DNA of 39,593 nt from positions 1-39,593 of the forward strand of contig JAFRNK010000068.1 of assembly GCA_017430225.1 (NCBI GenBank). Direction: 5' to 3'. Shown here one piece after another: positions 15,891-26,546 of this stretch. The DNA is from Clostridia bacterium (lineage in GTDB: Bacteria > Bacillota > Clostridia > Christensenellales > Aristaeellaceae). The notes beneath the pieces were generated by a model, which saw nothing but the letters and a program-made list of their open reading frames with translations, had not been told where the DNA came from and did not search any database. Position 1 is the first letter of the stretch, and each line of letters opens with the position of its first letter. The position numbers and the translations under genes were made by a program.

Positions 15891-17402
15891 TTGAAACATC
15901 GTTTTCTTTGCTTTGCCGCCGCTCTGATGATGCTTCTGGCGGCCTGCACGCCAGCGCTGGCCGAGACTGCCCAGGCCGATTTTGTGATTGCCGGTTTTGA
16001 CGGTCAGGACACGCAGCGTTCCTGGGCCAACAATGCCTTTTTCGCCGGGATGGCGAGCCGCACCGGCGTGACGCTCGCTTACCAGCAGTACGCGACCGCC
16101 GCGGAATGGCAGGCGGCCAAGGCGGACATGCTCAAGTCCGGTACACAGCTGCCGGACGCCCTTTTCAAGGCGTCCCTTTCGCGCGAGGAAGAGCGGAACC
16201 TGCTCGACGCAGGGGTCCTGATCGACCTGAAGCCGCTCCTTGAAGCGCATTGCCCCAACCTGTGGCAGATCCTGACCGAACACCCTGAAGTCGCCGCCGG
16301 CATCTCGCTGGCTGACGGACAGATCGTTTCCCTGCCCTACATCAATTTCGCGGCAACGCAGAACTGCATGTGGATCAACCGGAAATGGCTCGACCAGCTC
16401 AAGCTCAGCGCGCCGACCGACCTGGAAGGCCTGGAAGCGGTGCTCCGCGCGTTCAAGACCCGCGACCCGAACACCAACGGGCGGAACGACGAGATCCCGC
16501 TGGCTTTTCTCGGCGTGTTCGACCTCAATTTCCTGTCCCACGCGTTCGGTTTCATCATGAACGACTACCACATCTACGCCAAGGACGGACAGGCGGTATT
16601 CGCGCCGATGACCGATGAATGGGTGGAGATGATCCGCTGGCTGCGCGACATGTACGCCGAAGGGCTCCTGGACCACAACGGCTTCTATACCAACGACACG
16701 GTGCGCGCCATTACCCGGTCGGATACAGCCCAGATCTACGGCATTTTCCTGAACACGGCGCTGACCAACCTGGTCCCCGCGGAATGGGTCGCGGACTACC
16801 AGCTGCTGATGCCGCTCGTTTATGACGGTACGCAGCGTTACCGCTCTTTCATGGGCACTCTGATCACCGGCACCTTCGCCGTCACGTCCGCCTGCAAGGA
16901 TCCGGGACGCGTCCTGGAGTGGGTCGACACGCTGTACAGTGAGTCCGGCGCGATCCTGGCCTCCATCGGCAGCGAGAACGTCGACTACGTGATCGACGGC
17001 GACGGCACCTGGCGTCTCATTCAGAACTACAATTCAAGCAACGTGTATTCCGCCGAAACGCTGATCAACAGCGGCAACGCCGCGCCGGGCATCCGCTCGG
17101 ACGAGTTCCAGCTCAGATACTCGGACGCCACGATTTCACGCGTCGTAAAGGACACCCTGCAGGTGAACGAATACTGCGAGCTGCCCTTCCCGCAGTGCTT
17201 CCTGACGACGGAGCAGGCAGATTTCATCGCTCCGCTGCAGAACGCCATCGGTCTGGAAACAGATCTCCAGGCCAGCCGCTGGATCCTGGGTGAGGACAAG
17301 CTGGACGACGGGAGCGTCGCTGCTTTCCGGGAGAAGCTGAACGGGCTCGGGCTCGAAGAATTCATGGGATTCTGGAAGCAGCGGCTCAACGAGATTCAAT
17401 AA
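15891..17402 (+). CDS. Extracellular solute-binding lipoprotein (sugar-type family 1)
   Basis: A 503-residue exported protein. The signal peptide ends in LAAC, placing the lipid anchor at C19. The fold is of the large sugar/oligosaccharide-binding family: a middle segment IVSLPYINFAATQNCMWINR, RKWLDQLKLSAPTDLEGLEA, and DPNTNGRNDEIPLAF, typical of LplA/YtcQ-like proteins. TTG 15891 follows GGAGG (15880-15884) at six bases. No permease or ATPase follows; instead a beta-propeller membrane protein starts 13 bases later, so this binding protein is either an orphan sharing permeases elsewhere or has another sensing role. Confidence 0.85.
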   Translation: MKHRFLCFAAALMMLLAACTPALAETAQADFVIAGFDGQDTQRSWANNAFFAGMASRTGVTLAYQQYATAAEWQAAKADMLKSGTQLPDALFKASLSREEERNLLDAGVLIDLKPLLEAHCPNLWQILTEHPEVAAGISLADGQIVSLPYINFAATQNCMWINRKWLDQLKLSAPTDLEGLEAVLRAFKTRDPNTNGRNDEIPLAFLGVFDLNFLSHAFGFIMNDYHIYAKDGQAVFAPMTDEWVEMIRWLRDMYAEGLLDHNGFYTNDTVRAITRSDTAQIYGIFLNTALTNLVPAEWVADYQLLMPLVYDGTQRYRSFMGTLITGTFAVTSACKDPGRVLEWVDTLYSESGAILASIGSENVDYVIDGDGTWRLIQNYNSSNVYSAETLINSGNAAPGIRSDEFQLRYSDATISRVVKDTLQVNEYCELPFPQCFLTTEQADFIAPLQNAIGLETDLQASRWILGEDKLDDGSVAAFREKLNGLGLEEFMGFWKQRLNEIQ

Positions 17403-17415
17403 GACGAGGGATAAG

Positions 17416-20307
17416 ATGAGTAATTTCGACCAGATCAATTACCGCACGGGCTCTGAGCCCCGGCACCGCCGCATGACCCGCTACGACGGGGACGCGCCTG
17501 CGGCTCCGGAAAACGCCGCGCCTGAAGCGCCTGCCGTGGAAGGCGGGGATACGACCCGCGCGCCCAAGGTGTACGACAGCTACCGGGAGACGGAACCCGC
17601 CGCCCGCAGCGCCAGGAACAATACCGACGCACTCCTCGAGCAGCGCAGCCGCGCATTTGAGAAGCAGGCGCAGCACACCGGCGTATACACCCGCATGACC
17701 CAGACGGGCTATCACCAGACCATCCGTCAGCCGCAGCGCGCGGAATACGAACCCGCTGGCACGGACGCGCCCCAGCCCTATGCCGGGGAGTCCCGCAATT
17801 ACGACGAGTTTCAGCGTCCCGCGCCTTACCGCGGCGAGGAATACGAGCGCCCGGCCGGCCGCACCAACCAGCGTCCCGCGCAGACCGAGCCCGCGCCCGA
17901 TCAGCGCCGCCGCTCGGCAGACCGCGGCAGCGTGCCGCCGGACGACGACGACGGCGAGCGTTTCCCGCTGTTCGCGCGGATCATCCTGATCGTGGTCCTG
18001 GTGCTCATTCTCCTGCTGGCGGGGCTGTATTTCCTGCTGCCTGAGGGCAACAGCGGCATCATCGGCAGCCTGAACAGCGTCAAATCCGGCATCGACGGCA
18101 CCGTCACCAAACTGACCGGCCTGATCCGGCCCACAGAAGAGCCCGCCCAGGTCAAGTCCCTGACCTGCGTGACCGAAAACGGCACCGTGGGCGATATCTG
18201 CCTGTTCAACGTCACCACGTCGCTGAACGTGACCGGCGTCGCCCTCTGCGACAGCGACGGCAGCCGCATCACGAGCACGATCACGAAAGCCCTGACCGAA
18301 GGCGAAAGCCTGCGCATCTGGGAACTTTCCGTCATCTTTGAAAAGCCTTACAGCGGCGATATTTTCGCCTCCATCCAGCAGGGCGACAACGTATGGGTCA
18401 CCTCTGACAAGTATGTGACGGTTTCCTATACCGCGCCCAAGCCGACTCCGAGCCCCGCGCCTGCCGTGATCGTGCAGACGCTCGACACCGAGGACGAAGC
18501 CGCCCCGACCCCCGGGCCGGCGACCCAGGCACCTGAACAGCCTACCGGCGCGCCGTTCACGATGCCGACCGCATACGTCGTGCAGACCGCGGCTCCTGAA
18601 GTGACCGACGACGAGCCCGAACAGGAACCGGAAGAACCGGCGGACGACGCGGAGACGGAAGAACCCGCTGAAGCCGAGGAACCCGCGCCCGAAGCGACTG
18701 AAACGCCTGAACCTACGGCGACGCCGGTGCCCACTGATACCCCGGCACCCACCGCCACACCGCAGCCGACGCCGACGCCGCTGCCGGCCCTGACCGCTTC
18801 CTCCGAAGCGAGCAAGCTGGCCATGACCGACGTCGTCCAGATTGACGGCAAAACGCAGAAGAACTACGAACGCTCCACCCCGCTGGAAGCGCCGAACCCG
18901 GATAATTATACCTGGTGGGAAGCGGGCGTGCTGACCTTCCGCGGCGACAACTTCCGCCGCAACGCCGCTTTCGGCACTGTCGAAGTCGCCGAGGATAAGC
19001 TCAGCGTGGTCTGGAAGAAAGAGCTCGGCCACATCGCGACCAAGGACAGCGGCACACTTTACGGTGTGGGCTGGACCGGCCAGCCGGCCATCGTCAAGTG
19101 GTCCAAGGAAGTCCGCAACATCATGAACCTGAACGAGGAGAAGAAGAACGTCAGCGCACTGCGCGAAGTCATCTTCTCGGCGCAGGACGGCAAGATCTAC
19201 TTCCTCGACCTCACGGACGGCGAGGAGACCCGCGCGCCGATCAACGTCGGCTTCCCGCTGAAGGGCAGCGTGTCCGTCAGCTCCCGTGGCTACCCGATCG
19301 TCGCCTTCGGCCAGGGCATTTCCCAGCTGAAGAACAAGTCCGGCAAGATCGGTTACCATCTCTATAACCTGATCGACCAGAGCGAGCTCTGCTTCATCAA
19401 CGGCCGCCAGACCGACAAGCAGACCCAGTACACCACCAACGGCGCGTTCGACGGCACCGACCTGACACTCTGGAACGGCAACCACATGATCCTGGCCGGC
19501 GAAAACGGCCTCCTGTACACCATCGACCTGAACATCGATTTTAAGACCGACGGCACCCTGACCGCGAACCCCACTACGGTCTACCTGAAGAGCAAAGCCC
19601 AGAAGAGCCAGGACAAGCGAGTGGGCGTCGAAAGCAGCATCGCGATGTACAACCAGTACGTGTACATGGTGGACACCTACGGCGCCATGCGGTGCGTGGA
19701 CACCACCACCATGAAGACCGTCTGGGCCTTCGATACCGGCGACAACACCGACGCGGCCATCGCGCTGGACTTCGACGATTCCGGCAACCTCTGGCTGTAT
19801 ACCGGCAACACCAACAGCTACCGCCTGGGTAAGAAGAACGTCAGCATCCGCCGCCTGAACGCCATGACCGGCGAGGTGGACTGGACTTACGAGGTCACCT
19901 GCGACCAGGACAACAAGACCGAGATGTCCGGCTGCAAGGCCAGCCCGGTGATCGGCCAGAACTCCATCGGCAACCTGGTCATCTTCACCGTGAACATGCT
20001 CAAGGAAGGCGGCAGCAAGGTCGTGGCCCTTGAAAAGACCACCGGCGAAGTCCGCTGGGAGTACAAGATGAGCAGCAACGCCATCTCCTCCCCCGTCGCC
20101 GTGTACAACGGCGTGGGCGACGCCTGGGTAATCCAGGGCGACCGCGACGGCACCCTCCACATGCTGGACGGGCGCACCGGCGCGGACCTGTCCGAGCTCA
20201 AGCTCGACGGCCGGATCGAAGGATCCCCCGCAGTCTACAAGAACATGCTGATCATCGGCACCTGCTCCAGAGACGGAGCGTATATGTACGGGATCAAGAT
20301 CGAGTAA
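17416..20307 (+). CDS. Membrane-anchored PQQ-like beta-propeller protein with proline/threonine-rich stalk
   Basis: A 963-residue protein in four parts: a charged, disordered cytoplasmic N-terminus (1-185); one transmembrane helix at about 191-212 (ARIILIVVLVLILLLAG); an extracytoplasmic spacer with a long P/T/E-rich stalk (about 335-465); and a PQQ-like beta-propeller (about 490-963) with repeated blades such as GAMRCVDTTTMKTVWAFDTG and EKTTGEVRWEY. PQQ-binding residues cannot be assigned, so it may be a structural or ligand-binding propeller. The stalk should lift the propeller through the cell wall. It starts 13 bases after the lipoprotein gene and is probably co-expressed with it. Confidence 0.8.
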   Translation: MSNFDQINYRTGSEPRHRRMTRYDGDAPAAPENAAPEAPAVEGGDTTRAPKVYDSYRETEPAARSARNNTDALLEQRSRAFEKQAQHTGVYTRMTQTGYHQTIRQPQRAEYEPAGTDAPQPYAGESRNYDEFQRPAPYRGEEYERPAGRTNQRPAQTEPAPDQRRRSADRGSVPPDDDDGERFPLFARIILIVVLVLILLLAGLYFLLPEGNSGIIGSLNSVKSGIDGTVTKLTGLIRPTEEPAQVKSLTCVTENGTVGDICLFNVTTSLNVTGVALCDSDGSRITSTITKALTEGESLRIWELSVIFEKPYSGDIFASIQQGDNVWVTSDKYVTVSYTAPKPTPSPAPAVIVQTLDTEDEAAPTPGPATQAPEQPTGAPFTMPTAYVVQTAAPEVTDDEPEQEPEEPADDAETEEPAEAEEPAPEATETPEPTATPVPTDTPAPTATPQPTPTPLPALTASSEASKLAMTDVVQIDGKTQKNYERSTPLEAPNPDNYTWWEAGVLTFRGDNFRRNAAFGTVEVAEDKLSVVWKKELGHIATKDSGTLYGVGWTGQPAIVKWSKEVRNIMNLNEEKKNVSALREVIFSAQDGKIYFLDLTDGEETRAPINVGFPLKGSVSVSSRGYPIVAFGQGISQLKNKSGKIGYHLYNLIDQSELCFINGRQTDKQTQYTTNGAFDGTDLTLWNGNHMILAGENGLLYTIDLNIDFKTDGTLTANPTTVYLKSKAQKSQDKRVGVESSIAMYNQYVYMVDTYGAMRCVDTTTMKTVWAFDTGDNTDAAIALDFDDSGNLWLYTGNTNSYRLGKKNVSIRRLNAMTGEVDWTYEVTCDQDNKTEMSGCKASPVIGQNSIGNLVIFTVNMLKEGGSKVVALEKTTGEVRWEYKMSSNAISSPVAVYNGVGDAWVIQGDRDGTLHMLDGRTGADLSELKLDGRIEGSPAVYKNMLIIGTCSRDGAYMYGIKIE

Positions 20308-20312
20308 GTTAT

Positions 20313-20390
20313 GAATTCGGAGTGCGGAGCGCGGAATTAGAAAGTATTCATCATGAGTATATCTAACTCCAAACTCCGCACTCCGAATTC
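20313..20390. repeat. Perfect 17-base inverted repeat between the propeller gene and glpK
   Basis: GAATTCGGAGTGCGGAG (20313-20329) is exactly inverted at 20374-20390, with a 44-base AT-rich centre. The arms are made of GGAGTGCGGA words resembling the palindromes in other gaps. Confidence 0.8.
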
Positions 20391-20421
20391 CGCATTATCT
20401 TAATCAACGAAAGGAGCCCTT

Positions 20422-21906
<1,485 letters not shown>

Positions 21907-21936
21907 ACAGCTTTCTTCGGCATTGTTCCGTTAAAC

Positions 21937-21988
21937 AAAGACAGGCGCTGCGCCTCCTTACAAAGTGCAGCGACTGTCTTTTGTTTTA
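21937..21988 (+). terminator. Terminator after glpK
   Basis: AAAGACAG (21937-21944) pairs with CTGTCTTT (21974-21981), with an additional CGCTGC/GCAGCG inner pairing, then TTTTGTTTT. Confidence 0.75.
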
Positions 21989-22104
21989 TACTGAGTTGCA
22001 TCTGAAACATGTGAAGACAGGATGGTTTTGCATTGAATCAGGAAGGTGTCCGAAAGCGCACCCGCAGGCGGGCATGGAGAATCCGATCAATTTTGAATAA
22101 ATGA

Positions 22105-22165
22105 TTGACATTTGTTTCTCCGTAGAAGTATACTGTTTCTAACGGAGCAAGCTCCGATGAGAAAC
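22105..22165 (+). promoter_or_regulatory. uxaB promoter with a palindromic operator or leader hairpin
   Basis: TTGACA (22105-22110), 18-base spacer, TATACT (22129-22134). Immediately after comes a near-perfect dyad: GTTTCTAACGGAGC (22135-22148), centre AA, GCTCCGATGAGAAAC (22151-22165), with one unpaired base. It covers the expected transcription start, a good place for a uronate-responsive repressor; the regulator is not in the window next to it. Confidence 0.75.
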
Positions 22166-22186
22166 AATAAAGGAGAGTGTCCCAAT

Positions 22187-23677
22187 ATGGCTCAGCTGAA
22201 TTACAAGGTCCTGAAAGAATCCGGGTACAAAGGCTATATTCTGGAAAAAGCTCCGGAAAAAGTGATGCAGTTCGGTGAAGGCAACTTCCTGCGTGCGTTC
22301 GTGGACGATTTTATCGACATCGCCAACGAAAAAGCCGGTTTCAACGGCAAAGTGGTGCTGGTACAGCCGATCGCGCAGGGCCTGACTGACCTGATCAACG
22401 CGCAGGAAGGCCTGTATACCCTGTACCTGCGCGGTAGCGAGAAGGGCGTCAAAGTGGACGACAAGCGCGTCATTTCCGCCTGCAGCCGCTGCGTGAATCC
22501 CTATGGCGAATGGGACAAGGTATTGGATCTCGCGAAGAGCGACGACCTGGAGATCATCGTCTCCAACACCACCGAAGCCGGTATCGTGCACGACACGGAA
22601 AGCAAGTTTGATCAGGATCCGCCCATCAGTTTCCCGGCGAAACTCACCCGCGTGCTGTACGAACGTTTTACCGCCGGTAAGAAAGGCGTCGTGGTACTTT
22701 CCTGCGAGCTCATCGACAACAACGGCAAAGAGCTGCTCAAATGTGTCAACCAGTACATCGACGACTGGAAACTCAGCGACGAATTCCGCGCCTGGGTCAA
22801 CAGAGAGAACACATTCTGCTCCACCCTGGTGGACCGCATCGTGCCCGGCCGCATCCGCGATCCACAGGAGGTCGCCCGCCTGAACGAGCTGAACGGCTAT
22901 GAAGATCCGCTGACCGACGTGGGCGAAGTCTTCGGCATCTGGGTCATCGAAGGCCCCGCAGGCCTGGAAGACCGCCTGCCCTTCAAGGCCGCAGGCGTGC
23001 CCGTGATCGTGGTGCCGGACGTGACCCCTTACAAGAAGCGCAAGGTGCGCATCCTGAACGGTGCGCACACCGGCTTCGTGCTCGGCGCATACCTGGCGGG
23101 CTTCGACATCGTGCGCGACTGCATGCATGACGATACCGTACGCGGCTTCATGAACAAGATGCTCAATGAGGAAGTCATCCCCACCCTGCCACTGGACAAG
23201 AAGGACCTGAACGACTTCGCTGCGGCGGTGCAGGACCGTTTCAACAACCCCTTCGTGAACCACGAACTGATGAGCATCTCCCTGAACTCCACCTCCAAGT
23301 GGCGCGCGCGCAATATGCCCACCTTCCTCGATTATATTGAAACGAACGGCAAACTGCCCAAGTGCCTGACCACAAGCCTGGCCGCGTACATCGCCTTCTA
23401 TTCCAACGACATCCAGGCGCTGACTGACAAGGGCCTCGTCTGCAAGCGCCCGAAGGGCAACGAATACGTGGTCTCCGACGACCGCTGGGCGCTGGAATTC
23501 TACTGGGAGCACAAAGATGCGTCTGTCGAAGCCCTCGTACACGACGTGCTGACCAACGAGCAGATGTGGGGCCAGGACCTGTCGAAGGTAGCCGGGCTTG
23601 AATCCGAGGTGGTCCGCATCCTGAAGCTCATCCGCGAAAAAAGCGCGCTGGAAGCGTATAAAGAAGCAATTGCCTGA
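22187..23677 (+). CDS. uxaB: Tagaturonate reductase (altronate oxidoreductase)
   Basis: UxaB reduces D-tagaturonate to D-altronate with NADH in galacturonate breakdown. At 496 residues, it belongs to the polyol-specific long-chain dehydrogenase family: QFGEGNFLRAFVDDF at 28-42, SCELIDNNGKELL at 172-184, and the catalytic-region KVRILNGAHTGFVLG at 286-300. The frame is open to 22112, but AAAGGAG before ATG 22187 and the homologous N-terminus decide the start. It is followed by uxaA and eda on the same strand, in pathway order. Mannonate-type UxuB is an alternative, but the adjacent UxaA supports altronate. Confidence 0.9.
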   Translation: MAQLNYKVLKESGYKGYILEKAPEKVMQFGEGNFLRAFVDDFIDIANEKAGFNGKVVLVQPIAQGLTDLINAQEGLYTLYLRGSEKGVKVDDKRVISACSRCVNPYGEWDKVLDLAKSDDLEIIVSNTTEAGIVHDTESKFDQDPPISFPAKLTRVLYERFTAGKKGVVVLSCELIDNNGKELLKCVNQYIDDWKLSDEFRAWVNRENTFCSTLVDRIVPGRIRDPQEVARLNELNGYEDPLTDVGEVFGIWVIEGPAGLEDRLPFKAAGVPVIVVPDVTPYKKRKVRILNGAHTGFVLGAYLAGFDIVRDCMHDDTVRGFMNKMLNEEVIPTLPLDKKDLNDFAAAVQDRFNNPFVNHELMSISLNSTSKWRARNMPTFLDYIETNGKLPKCLTTSLAAYIAFYSNDIQALTDKGLVCKRPKGNEYVVSDDRWALEFYWEHKDASVEALVHDVLTNEQMWGQDLSKVAGLESEVVRILKLIREKSALEAYKEAIA

Positions 23678-23721
23678 CATCGCCAAAATCCTCTTAAACA
23701 GAAGCTGAAATAAAAAGGACA

Positions 23722-23809
23722 AAGTAGGAAGTTGGAAGTAAATCATGTTTATGAAGCAGCAAACGACACGCCATTTGGACAAAGCATATTTACTTCCTAA
23801 CTCCTACTT
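23722..23809. repeat. Long purine/pyrimidine-armed palindrome between uxaB and uxaA
   Basis: A 22-base arm (23722-23743, words AAGTAGGA and GGAAGTAAAT) matches the reverse complement of 23788-23809 at 19 of 22 positions. It sits inside a presumed operon, so it may modulate expression or mRNA stability. Confidence 0.75.
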
Positions 23810-23860
23810 GACTATTTCCTACTTTCCATTACTGATTTCCTTCTTCATCGGAGGTAACGC

Positions 23861-25345
23861 ATGAACAGACTCCTTCAAATCACCCCCCGCGACATGGTGG
23901 CCGTTGCGCTGGAACCGCTGAAGGCCGGGGAAACAGTCTCCTACGGCGCCGGGGAAATCGCCATGCTCGAAGACCTGCCCATGGGGCACAAGGTCGCACT
24001 GCGAGACATCCGCGAAGGCGAACCGGTCATCAAGTACGGCTATCCCATCGGCAGAGCACTTGCGGACATCCCTGCCGGCGCACATATACACACTCATAAC
24101 CTGAAAACGCTCCTGACCGGCGAACTCGAATACACCTGGTCGCCGATCGACGTGCCGGAGAAGCATCTGCCGCCGCGTACCTTTATGGGCTACCCGCGCA
24201 CAGACCGCCGCCCCGGCATTCGCAACGAGCTGTGGATCATTCCCACCGTCGGCTGTGTCAACGACGTAGCCAAGACGCTGGCCGGCATGGCGCAAGACCT
24301 GGTGAGCGGCAGTATCGAAGGCGTATACGCTTTCCCGCACCCCTACGGCTGCTCGCAGCTGGCGCTCGACCAGGACAACACGCGCAAGGCGCTCGCCGAT
24401 TTCGCGATGCACCCCAACGCGGGCGGCGTGCTGCTGCTCGGCCTCGGGTGTGAAAACAGCGGCATCGCACAGATACGCCCCTACATGGAGGGGTGTGACG
24501 AGAGCCGCGTCCGCTCCCTGATCTGCCAGAGCGTGGAAGACGAGCTTGCTGAAGGCATGCGCCTGATCAACGAGCTCGCGGCCCGGATGCGCGAAGACAA
24601 GCGCGTGCCGTGTTCCGCGGATCAGCTGGTGGTCGGCCTCAAATGCGGCGGCTCGGACGGCCTGTCCGGCATCACCGCGAATCCGACCATCGGCGTCTTC
24701 TCCGATCTGCTGACTGCCATGGGCGGCAGCACCATCCTGACCGAAGTCCCCGAAATGTTCGGCGCGGAAACCATCCTCATGTCCCGCTGCGGCACCGTGG
24801 AGCTGTTTGAAAGGACGGTCCACCTGATCAACGACTTCAAGGGCTATTTCGAAAGCTATCATATGCCCGTGTACGAGAATCCCTCTCCCGGCAACAAGCA
24901 GGGCGGCATCACGACCCTGGAAGACAAGGCCCTCGGCTGCACGCAGAAGTCCGGTTCTTCCGCGGTGAAAGGCGTTCTCAGCTACGCGGAACGCGTCACC
25001 ACCCCCGGCCTCAACCTGCTGAGCGCCCCGGGCAACGACCTGGTCGCGTCCACCGCGCTCGCCGCCAGCGGCGCGCAGCTCGTCCTCTTCTCCACCGGCC
25101 GCGGCACTCCCTTCGGCTGCCCCGTCCCGACGATCAAAATCTCCTCCAACACTCCCCTCGCTGTCAAGAAGCATGCCTGGATCGACTTTAACGCAGGCCG
25201 CCTGCTGGACGGCATGACCCTCGACCAGCTCGGAAACGAGCTGATGGATCTCGTCCTCTCAGTCGCCTCCGGCGAAAAGCTCGCCCGCAACGAAGAAAAC
25301 GGCTTCCGGGAAATCGCAATCTTCAAGCAGGGAGTAACACTTTAA
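23861..25345 (+). CDS. uxaA: Altronate dehydratase
   Basis: UxaA dehydrates D-altronate to 2-keto-3-deoxygluconate, an iron-dependent reaction. The 494 residues show the two-part family structure: an N-terminal SAF-like domain with HIHTHN (75-80), then the main domain opening with GYPRTDRRPGIRNELWIIPT and holding VFPHPYGCSQL-like, GLGCENSG, LKCGGSDGLSGI and CGTVE segments. GGAGGT lies before the ATG at 23861. It is between uxaB and eda, so KDG made here would need KDG kinase (not in window) before Eda acts. Confidence 0.93.
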   Translation: MNRLLQITPRDMVAVALEPLKAGETVSYGAGEIAMLEDLPMGHKVALRDIREGEPVIKYGYPIGRALADIPAGAHIHTHNLKTLLTGELEYTWSPIDVPEKHLPPRTFMGYPRTDRRPGIRNELWIIPTVGCVNDVAKTLAGMAQDLVSGSIEGVYAFPHPYGCSQLALDQDNTRKALADFAMHPNAGGVLLLGLGCENSGIAQIRPYMEGCDESRVRSLICQSVEDELAEGMRLINELAARMREDKRVPCSADQLVVGLKCGGSDGLSGITANPTIGVFSDLLTAMGGSTILTEVPEMFGAETILMSRCGTVELFERTVHLINDFKGYFESYHMPVYENPSPGNKQGGITTLEDKALGCTQKSGSSAVKGVLSYAERVTTPGLNLLSAPGNDLVASTALAASGAQLVLFSTGRGTPFGCPVPTIKISSNTPLAVKKHAWIDFNAGRLLDGMTLDQLGNELMDLVLSVASGEKLARNEENGFREIAIFKQGVTL

Positions 25346-25346
25346 G

Positions 25347-25432
25347 TGAGAAGTCAGAAGTGAGGAGTTAGGAGTTACAGAAGAAATCGCATAAGCAATT
25401 TTCTATCGCAATTCATCCCTCCTTACTATGTC
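25347..25432. repeat. Degenerate purine-rich half-palindrome between uxaA and eda
   Basis: The purine-rich arm (25348-25378, words AGTGAGAAG, AGTGAGGAG and TTAGGAGTTA) is like the left arms of the other gap palindromes, but the expected pyrimidine arm is reduced to CATCCCTCCTTA at about 25416-25428. Confidence 0.45.
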
Positions 25433-25465
25433 AATCAGAACTCAAAATCTGAAAGGAGATATACT

Positions 25466-26422
25466 ATGGATATCCTGGAAAAGCTTTCCCTTGCCGGTCT
25501 GGTTCCGGTCATTGCAATCAATGACGCCGAGGACGCGGTGCCGCTGTGCAAAGCGCTGGCAGACGGCGGTCTGCCGGTCGCGGAGATCACCTTCCGTACG
25601 GCAGCGGCTGAAGAAGCCATTCGCCGGGTGCACGAAGCGCTCCCGGAGGTCATCCTCTGCGCAGGCACCGTGCTGACCACCGAACAGGCGGACCGCGCGG
25701 TCAAAGCCGGCGCTGCGGCCATCGTCTCTCCGGGACTCAACCCCGAAGTGGTACGCTGGTGCATCGATCACAACGTGCCCGTCTGCCCCGGCACCGCTAA
25801 TCCCTCGGATATCGAGGTCGCGCTGTCCCTGGGCCTGAAGGCGGTCAAGTTCTTCCCGGCGGAGCCCCTCGGCGGCCTGAAGCTGATCAAGGCCATGGCA
25901 GCGCCGTACGGCAGCGTGCACTTCATGCCCACCGGCGGTATCAATGAGCAAAACATGCTCGACTACCTGAACTTTGACAAGATCCTCTGCTGCGGCGGCA
26001 GCTGGATGGTACCCAGCGACGCCGTGAAGGCGAAGGACTGGCAGAAGATCACCGACCTGACCCGCAGCGCGGTCGACAAGATGCTGGGCTTCGAGCTCCG
26101 CCACGTCGGCATCAACTCCGGCAATCCCGAGCAGGCTCAGAAGGACGCCGAAAAGCTTGCGAAGCTCCTCAACTGGCCCGTGAAACCCGGCAACAGCTCC
26201 GTCTTCGCAGGCGTCGGCTTCGAGTGCATGAAAGAGCCCGGCCGCGGCGAGAAGGGCCACATCGCCATCGCCACCAACTTCATCCGCCGTGCGAAGTGGC
26301 ACCTGGAGCAGCGCGGCTACGAGTTCGACGAGAGCAGCATCAAGGAAAAGAACGGCAAGATGACCGCGATCTATCTGAAGGACGATATCTGCGGCTTCGC
26401 GTTCCATCTGGTTCAGAAGTAA
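25466..26422 (+). CDS. eda: KDPG/KHG aldolase fused to a C-terminal VOC-like domain
   Basis: Eda cleaves 2-keto-3-deoxy-6-phosphogluconate to pyruvate and glyceraldehyde 3-phosphate. The aldolase part (about 1-212) has the catalytic E40 in VAEITFRT, the phosphate/carboxylate region PTGGIN (156-161), and the Schiff-base lysine K128 in VKFFPAE. The last 100 residues (VGINSGNPEQAQKDAEKLAK, then a FAGVGFECM strand and GHIAIATNFI) look like a VOC/glyoxalase-type fold absent from the 210-residue E. coli enzyme. Longer Eda proteins of this size occur in clostridia, to my recollection. AAAGGAGA precedes ATG 25466. It closes the galacturonate gene set. Confidence 0.88.
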   Translation: MDILEKLSLAGLVPVIAINDAEDAVPLCKALADGGLPVAEITFRTAAAEEAIRRVHEALPEVILCAGTVLTTEQADRAVKAGAAAIVSPGLNPEVVRWCIDHNVPVCPGTANPSDIEVALSLGLKAVKFFPAEPLGGLKLIKAMAAPYGSVHFMPTGGINEQNMLDYLNFDKILCCGGSWMVPSDAVKAKDWQKITDLTRSAVDKMLGFELRHVGINSGNPEQAQKDAEKLAKLLNWPVKPGNSSVFAGVGFECMKEPGRGEKGHIAIATNFIRRAKWHLEQRGYEFDESSIKEKNGKMTAIYLKDDICGFAFHLVQK

Positions 26423-26441
26423 ACTTTTAGTTCAACCATAT

Positions 26442-26468
26442 AGACCGCTTAATTCGGCGGTCTTTTTT
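26442..26468 (+). terminator. Terminator after eda
   Basis: AGACCGC (26442-26448) pairs with GCGGTCT (26457-26463) around an 8-base loop, followed by TTTTT. The T-run overlaps the end of the stem. Confidence 0.9.
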
Positions 26469-26516
26469 GTTTCTATAACCAGATTCTATCACTTAATTTT
26501 CAAATGGCATTTATTA

Positions 26517-26546
26517 TTGAAATGCTATTTATTACTATGATATAAT
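26517..26546 (+). promoter_or_regulatory. Predicted promoter of the AT-rich membrane glycosyltransferase gene
   Basis: TTGAAA (26517-26522), 18-base spacer, TATAAT (26541-26546), leaving a leader of about 195 bases before the ATG at 26747. Confidence 0.65.

Noticed and set aside
17386-20160. Minus-strand open frame of 924 codons opposite the beta-propeller gene
   Set aside because: Antisense shadow; low-complexity arginine/glycine runs mirror the stalk codons of the real gene, which has a clear helix and propeller blades.
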